A DNA stretch of 64,000 nucleotides, from assembly GCF_001975985.1 (NCBI RefSeq), contig NZ_MTQF01000007.1, positions 372,001 to 436,000 of the forward strand, read 5' to 3'. Made by a program: the position numbers and the translations under genes. Below are positions 60,094 to 64,000 of this stretch, in pieces; within the stretch, counting starts at the first letter, position 1; each line of letters opens with the position of its first letter. The DNA is from [Flexibacter] sp. ATCC 35103 (lineage in GTDB: Bacteria > Bacteroidota > Bacteroidia > Flavobacteriales > Flavobacteriaceae). The notes under the pieces are model-generated. The model ran no database searches, had not been told where the DNA came from, and saw only the letters and a program-made list of their open reading frames with translations.

Positions 60094-61638
60094 ATGGAAA
60101 ATTTCAAAAATATAAATCCTGTAAAGGTAGATAAAACCACAATCATTAGTTTAGAAAAAGGAAAGCTTCCTCCGCAAGTACTTGATTTAGAAGAAGCTGT
60201 GCTTGGGGCAATGATGATTGATAAAAAAGGGGTAGATGATGTAATTGATATTTTGCAGGCTGATGCTTTTTATAAAGATGCACACAAATTTATTTTTGAA
60301 GCAATCGTTCAGCTTTTTACCGACACGCAGCCAATTGACTTGCTGACAGTTTCGGCCCAGTTGAAAAAGAATGGAAAATTAGATTTGGCAGGTGGAGATT
60401 TTTATTTAATTCAGCTTACACAAAAAATTGCGTCTTCAGCGCATATTGAATTTCACTCGCGTATTATTCTTCAGAAATTTATTCAAAGAAGTTTGATTCG
60501 TATTTCGTCTGAAATTATTGAAGCATCGTATGATGAAACAACAGATGTATTTGATTTGCTTGATCAGGCCGAATCAAAATTATATGAAGTAACACAAGGA
60601 AATATAAAACGTAGTTCTGAAACTGCACAAAGTTTAGTTTTGCAGGCTAAAAAACGTATCGAAGAAATTTCGAAACAAGAAGGATTGAGCGGTGTTGAAA
60701 CTGGATTTACTAATTTAGACAAACTTACTTCCGGATGGCAGCCTAGTGATTTAATTATCATTGCAGCAAGGCCGGCGATGGGAAAAACAGCGTTCGTACT
60801 TTCAATGGCGAGAAATATAGCCATCGATTTTGGACATGCAGTAGCGTTGTTCTCTCTGGAGATGGCTTCGGTTCAGTTGATTACGAGGTTGATTTCATCA
60901 GAAACAGGACTTTCATCAGAAAAATTACGTACGGGTAAATTAGAACCTCATGAATGGACAATGCTGAGTACCAAAGTAAAAAACTTAGAAAAGGCACCAT
61001 TGTTTATTGATGATACACCATCACTTTCTATTTTTGATTTAAGAGCAAAATGTCGTCGTTTGGTTTCACAGCACGGTATCAAAATCATTATTGTAGATTA
61101 TTTGCAGTTGATGACTGCGGGAGGAAATAGTAAAGGAGGAGGAAATCGTGAGCAGGAAATTTCTACAATTTCCCGAAACTTAAAAGCCTTGGCAAAAGAG
61201 CTAAACGTTCCTGTAATTGCACTGTCTCAGTTATCGCGTGCCGTTGAAACCCGTGGATCAAGTAAACGTCCTTTACTGTCGGATCTTCGTGAATCCGGAG
61301 CAATTGAGCAGGATGCTGATATCGTTTCGTTTTTATACCGACCGGAATATTACAAAATCGATGAGTGGGATGATGATGAAGCTTCACCAACTGCCGGTCA
61401 GGCTGAAATTATGATCGCCAAACACCGTAATGGTGGTATTGAAAACGTTCGTTTGAAATTTCTTGGACATCTTGGTAAATTTGATAACCTGGATGATTTT
61501 TCAGGTAATTATGATGATTTGCCATCTAAAATGAATCACGATGAAAATCCATTCATAACTAAAAATCTTCCTTCGGCAAATGAAGCCTTTGGAAGCAATT
61601 TAAATGATGACGATGATGACAGCGATGTCCCATTTTAA
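60094..61638 (+). CDS. dnaB: Replicative DNA helicase
   Basis: A 514-residue hexameric helicase that unwinds DNA ahead of the replisome. The N-terminal collar domain (about 20-125) begins KLPPQVLDLEEAVLGAMMID. A linker helix leads to the RecA-like ATPase: Walker A AARPAMGKTAFVLSMA (about residues 227-242), Walker B IKIIIVDYLQLM, ALSQLSRAVETR, and SDLRESGAIEQDADIVSFLY. The C-terminal tail is acidic (DDDDDSDVPF), as is common in this phylum. There is no intein. It has its own terminator. Confidence 0.96.
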   Translation: MENFKNINPVKVDKTTIISLEKGKLPPQVLDLEEAVLGAMMIDKKGVDDVIDILQADAFYKDAHKFIFEAIVQLFTDTQPIDLLTVSAQLKKNGKLDLAGGDFYLIQLTQKIASSAHIEFHSRIILQKFIQRSLIRISSEIIEASYDETTDVFDLLDQAESKLYEVTQGNIKRSSETAQSLVLQAKKRIEEISKQEGLSGVETGFTNLDKLTSGWQPSDLIIIAARPAMGKTAFVLSMARNIAIDFGHAVALFSLEMASVQLITRLISSETGLSSEKLRTGKLEPHEWTMLSTKVKNLEKAPLFIDDTPSLSIFDLRAKCRRLVSQHGIKIIIVDYLQLMTAGGNSKGGGNREQEISTISRNLKALAKELNVPVIALSQLSRAVETRGSSKRPLLSDLRESGAIEQDADIVSFLYRPEYYKIDEWDDDEASPTAGQAEIMIAKHRNGGIENVRLKFLGHLGKFDNLDDFSGNYDDLPSKMNHDENPFITKNLPSANEAFGSNLNDDDDDSDVPF

Positions 61639-61648
61639 TAAAATAATC

Positions 61649-61674
61649 AAAGCCTCTTTATGAGGCTTTTTTTT
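61649..61674 (+). terminator. Rho-independent terminator of dnaB
   Basis: AAAGCCTC and GAGGCTTT enclose a short loop and are followed by T7, 11 nt after the dnaB stop. Confidence 0.88.
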
Positions 61675-61775
61675 CTGCCTTTTTGTTAATATTTTCTGAT
61701 AAAAATTCAGTAGTTTAGCAAAACAATTGTCTGATGGCAATTGAATATTATCGTAACCAAAAACAAATTTATATT

Positions 61776-62156
61776 ATGGCAGAAGAAAAATTTCCAGGAA
61801 AAATTGAAATCGGATTATCAACAGGTGAAACATGGGCGAGAAAGTACAGAGACTCTAAAGATGAAGAATCCAAAAAGAAAATAAACTCTTATTTAATCCC
61901 CTTAGAAAGTTTAGAAGCAGTTTTAAGACTGAAAAAAACGCTGGAGATTGATGCAGTTCGTGCTTATATAGGAGTAAACGAATTAGGAGAACAAAATCTT
62001 ATATTTGTTGGAACCAAACTAGACGAAAAAACTGGAATTTATAAAGATGTTTTTGCAAAAGGTGAATCCGAAGAAAATGGTGGTGGAGATGTTGTTTATG
62101 ACGGTTCTCGCCCTTGTCCCCCTTATGGTGATCCAGGTAGCCCGATGAATGAATAA
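61776..62156 (+). CDS. Hypothetical protein
   Basis: A 126-residue soluble protein starting MAEEKFPGKIEIGLSTGETW. It is mixed alpha/beta with no recognised domain; YLIPLESLEAVLRLKKTLEI lies in the middle, and the tail is GDVVYDGSRPCPPYGDPGSP. A longer frame from 61734 would add 14 residues; either start is possible. The first base of the next gene (7TM-like membrane protein) lies 2 bases past the stop, so it is probably translated with it and the histidine kinase. Confidence 0.6.
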   Translation: MAEEKFPGKIEIGLSTGETWARKYRDSKDEESKKKINSYLIPLESLEAVLRLKKTLEIDAVRAYIGVNELGEQNLIFVGTKLDEKTGIYKDVFAKGESEENGGGDVVYDGSRPCPPYGDPGSPMNE

Positions 62157-62158
62157 AG

Positions 62159-62800
62159 ATGGATGACCTTTTAATATATTCAGGTTATTTTGTTTTATTA
62201 ATTAATCTGATTTTATATACATTTAGCTTTTTCCATAAGGAAAAAGCTAATGTTTTTTTTATGGTTTATTTAGTTTTCATTTTTATAATTCAATTTATAA
62301 TGGAGATTATGTATTACCTGCATATGAATAATCTATTTGCAATTAATCTTTTTTTTGTTGGGCAAATGATTTTTTTGGGATTGTTTTATGAATCTATTTT
62401 AAAAACCAGAAACCAAAAATTTTTCGTAAAACTTGTTATTACTTCCATTTTATTGGTTTTGTTTATTCAATACTTTATAGAGCCGGATCAATTTTTAAAA
62501 TTTAATCTATTTGAAATTACACTTACTTCTTTATCGATTGTAGTTTTTGCTTTGTTGCATTTTTATAATATGTTATCAGATAAAAAAGAATATTACTATT
62601 ACACAATAGGTGTAGTTTTTTATCTGCTTACAAGTACAGTTTTGTATTTAGTTGGAAATCTTACTTCGAATTTAAGTGATAATTTAAAATATTTGAGCTG
62701 GAGATTAAATGCTTTTTTAATTCTTATGTATTATCTTTTTATTTTATATGAATGGAAAGTTAGTTTTAAATCCAAGAAAGAAATTAATACTTATATATGA
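62159..62800 (+). CDS. Seven-helix membrane protein of unknown function
   Basis: A 213-residue protein that is nearly all hydrophobic, with seven clear helices (about residues 4-24, 34-56, 58-80, 90-108, 115-137, 141-164, 176-198). Very few charged residues lie in the helices. Its stop overlaps the start of a histidine kinase gene by 4 bases. It may therefore be a membrane sensor or partner for that kinase, in the way of detached input modules, but nothing more is shown. Confidence 0.65.
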   Translation: MDDLLIYSGYFVLLINLILYTFSFFHKEKANVFFMVYLVFIFIIQFIMEIMYYLHMNNLFAINLFFVGQMIFLGLFYESILKTRNQKFFVKLVITSILLVLFIQYFIEPDQFLKFNLFEITLTSLSIVVFALLHFYNMLSDKKEYYYYTIGVVFYLLTSTVLYLVGNLTSNLSDNLKYLSWRLNAFLILMYYLFILYEWKVSFKSKKEINTYI

Positions 62801-63588
62801 GTGTAAGCCCCGTTTATGAGAAAGAAATAGTCGCCATAATTTTATACACATCATGCTTTTTTATGGTTGTCGCTGTTTTTTTAGTTGCGTTTTTTTATTT
62901 TTCCAGAAAAAAAATTATTCAGAAAGAATTAGAAAAACGAGATTTAGAAATTCAGTATCAAAAAGAACAGTTGCATGCCGTTATTTTTACGCAGGAAGAA
63001 GAGCGAAAACGAATTGCTCAGGACTTGCATGATGATATTAGTTCTAAACTTAATATCGTTTCATTAAATTCTTATTTACTTTCTTCTCCTAATTTAACCG
63101 AAGACGAAACAAAAGAGATTACAGAGAATATTATAAACCTAACAGCTAAAGCTTTAGAGAATTCACGCAAAATTGCACATAATTTATTGCCTCCCGTTTT
63201 TGAAAAATTTGGTTTGAATGCCGGAGTCGAAGAGTTGTGTGAAGAATTTGAAAGCAGCAAATCAGTAAAAGTAAATTACGAAAATGAAATTGATTTTGAT
63301 GAGCAGGACATTAATCGGCACTTGCATGTTTTTAGAGTTTTGCAGGAGCTAATGAATAATTCATTGCGTCATGGAAAAGCATCTGAAATTTGGATTAGTT
63401 TTAAAAAAGAAAATCAAATTAATAGTTGTAATTATAGAGATAATGGAGTAGGGTTCGACAACCAAAAGGCAGAAAATCAAAAAGGCATGGGGATGAAAAA
63501 TATTGATAGCCGTATCTCTTTTTTAGACGGAACTATAAAAATAAATACTGAAATTGGCAGAGGTATTGCTGTAATTTTTACTTTTTAA
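62797..63588 (+). CDS. Sensor histidine kinase, NarL/HisKA_3 type
   Basis: A 263-residue kinase. One membrane helix near the N-terminus (about residues 14-34) leads to a coiled coil and the HisKA_3 dimerisation helix with the phospho-acceptor histidine in KRIAQDLHDDISSKLNIVSL (about 70-89). The ATPase region shows an N-box ELMNNSLRHGKAS (about 188-200), and G-boxes RDNGVGFDN and KGMGMKNIDSR. There is no separate sensing domain, so the upstream 7-helix protein may supply the input. The partner response regulator gene begins 112 bases downstream. Confidence 0.88.
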   Translation: MSVSPVYEKEIVAIILYTSCFFMVVAVFLVAFFYFSRKKIIQKELEKRDLEIQYQKEQLHAVIFTQEEERKRIAQDLHDDISSKLNIVSLNSYLLSSPNLTEDETKEITENIINLTAKALENSRKIAHNLLPPVFEKFGLNAGVEELCEEFESSKSVKVNYENEIDFDEQDINRHLHVFRVLQELMNNSLRHGKASEIWISFKKENQINSCNYRDNGVGFDNQKAENQKGMGMKNIDSRISFLDGTIKINTEIGRGIAVIFTF

Positions 63589-63699
63589 GTTAAAATACTA
63601 AAATAAATGGTATAGTGACCCAACATATTAGGTTTCTTAGCTCTTTTTTTGCTTCATATTTTGTAATTTCGACAAACCAAACGACCAAAATCAAACTAA

Positions 63700-64000
63700 A
63701 TGAGTGCCGCTATTAAAATTGCTTTAGTCGATGATGAAGTTTTATTCCGGAAAGGAATATCTTTTTTATTGCAAAGAGAAGATAATATCGATATTATTTT
63801 TGAAGCATCAAATGGAGAAGAACTTCTTTTAAATTTAGATAAGATCGAAATAAAACCCGACATTATTATCATGGATTTGAAAATGCCTGTATTAAATGGT
63901 GTAGAAGCCACCAAAATTATCAGAAAATCATATCCGGATATTAAAATAGTAGCTTTAACTAGTTATGATACAAAATCATTTATTGCAAATATGATTCAGG
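63700..64000 (+). CDS. Response regulator (cut by window end)
   Basis: The first 100 codons of a response regulator with start ATG at 63700. The receiver domain begins IKIALVDDEVLFRKGISFLL; VDDE holds the acidic pocket, the phospho-acceptor is in IIIMDLKMPVLNGVEATKII (Asp about 58), and the threonine switch is VALTSYD. The C-terminal output domain, probably LuxR-type by analogy with other HisKA_3 partners, lies beyond the window. Confidence 0.85.
   Translation, partial: MSAAIKIALVDDEVLFRKGISFLLQREDNIDIIFEASNGEELLLNLDKIEIKPDIIIMDLKMPVLNGVEATKIIRKSYPDIKIVALTSYDTKSFIANMIQ

Overview
The window reads as a chromosomal segment of a Flavobacterium-like member of the Bacteroidota. The evidence is low-GC DNA, promoters of the TTG-N19-TANNTTTG type, many SusD-style/TonB-era features such as surface lipoproteins and a TonB-dependent receptor, a type IX secretion (T9SS) C-terminal domain, ECF sigma/anti-sigma pairs, and a carotenoid operon of flavobacterial layout. 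Most genes are housekeeping or common accessory genes of this group. I saw no prophage, plasmid, CRISPR or resistance island.

Layout. 1-4.1 kb: a TPR membrane protein, rpmH (short, easily missed) and carB, which lacks the usual C-terminal regulatory domain. 4.1-8.5 kb: a YiaA/B membrane protein, an ECF sigma - anti-sigma - DUF4252 x2 operon, and an S41 lipoprotein protease. 8.5-19.7 kb: a cobalamin locus. A cobalamin riboswitch precedes a BtuB-type receptor and a BtuG-like lipoprotein; cobC, cobS, a BluB-CobT fusion and cobU lie upstream on the same strand, interrupted by an IS200-like transposase and its palindromes; btuF-btuC-btuD run the other way. 19.7-22.7 kb: a 188-bp tandem repeat, trmL, an rluE-like gene, a small charged protein and an SDR. 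22.9-31 kb: a T9SS-exported nuclease-fold protein, MepB, and a second ECF sigma factor paired with a protein that has an anti-sigma-like N-terminus, one inner-membrane helix, a long repeat-bearing linker and an outer-membrane beta-barrel. 31-37.3 kb: rmuC, thioesterase, VOC, YceI, TIGR01777 epimerase, TetR and an ABC1 kinase. 37.7-43.6 kb: a light-response operon on the minus strand (CarH-like B12/MerR regulator, crtI, crtB, crtZ, SRPBCC, photolyase). 43.7-49.2 kb: Kir channel, TPR protein, membrane protein, serine hydrolase, AraC regulator. 49.5-49.9 kb: four tRNAs (Lys, Leu, Lys, Lys). 50-64 kb: aroK, a phosphoribosyltransferase, an S4 protein, an FKBP lipoprotein, a split transketolase, tgt, lptG-like, EamA, accA, dnaB and a two-component system cut by the window end.

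How parts connect. The cobalamin locus imports and salvages corrinoids and makes the lower ligand, and the regulator of the carotenoid/photolyase operon carries the motifs of adenosylcobalamin photoreceptors, so B12 supply and the light response may be linked. The most interesting single object is the putative dual-membrane anti-sigma factor with its sigma factor at 27-29.5 kb. Intergenic DNA is rich in palindromic repeat families, several of which occur more than once in the window.
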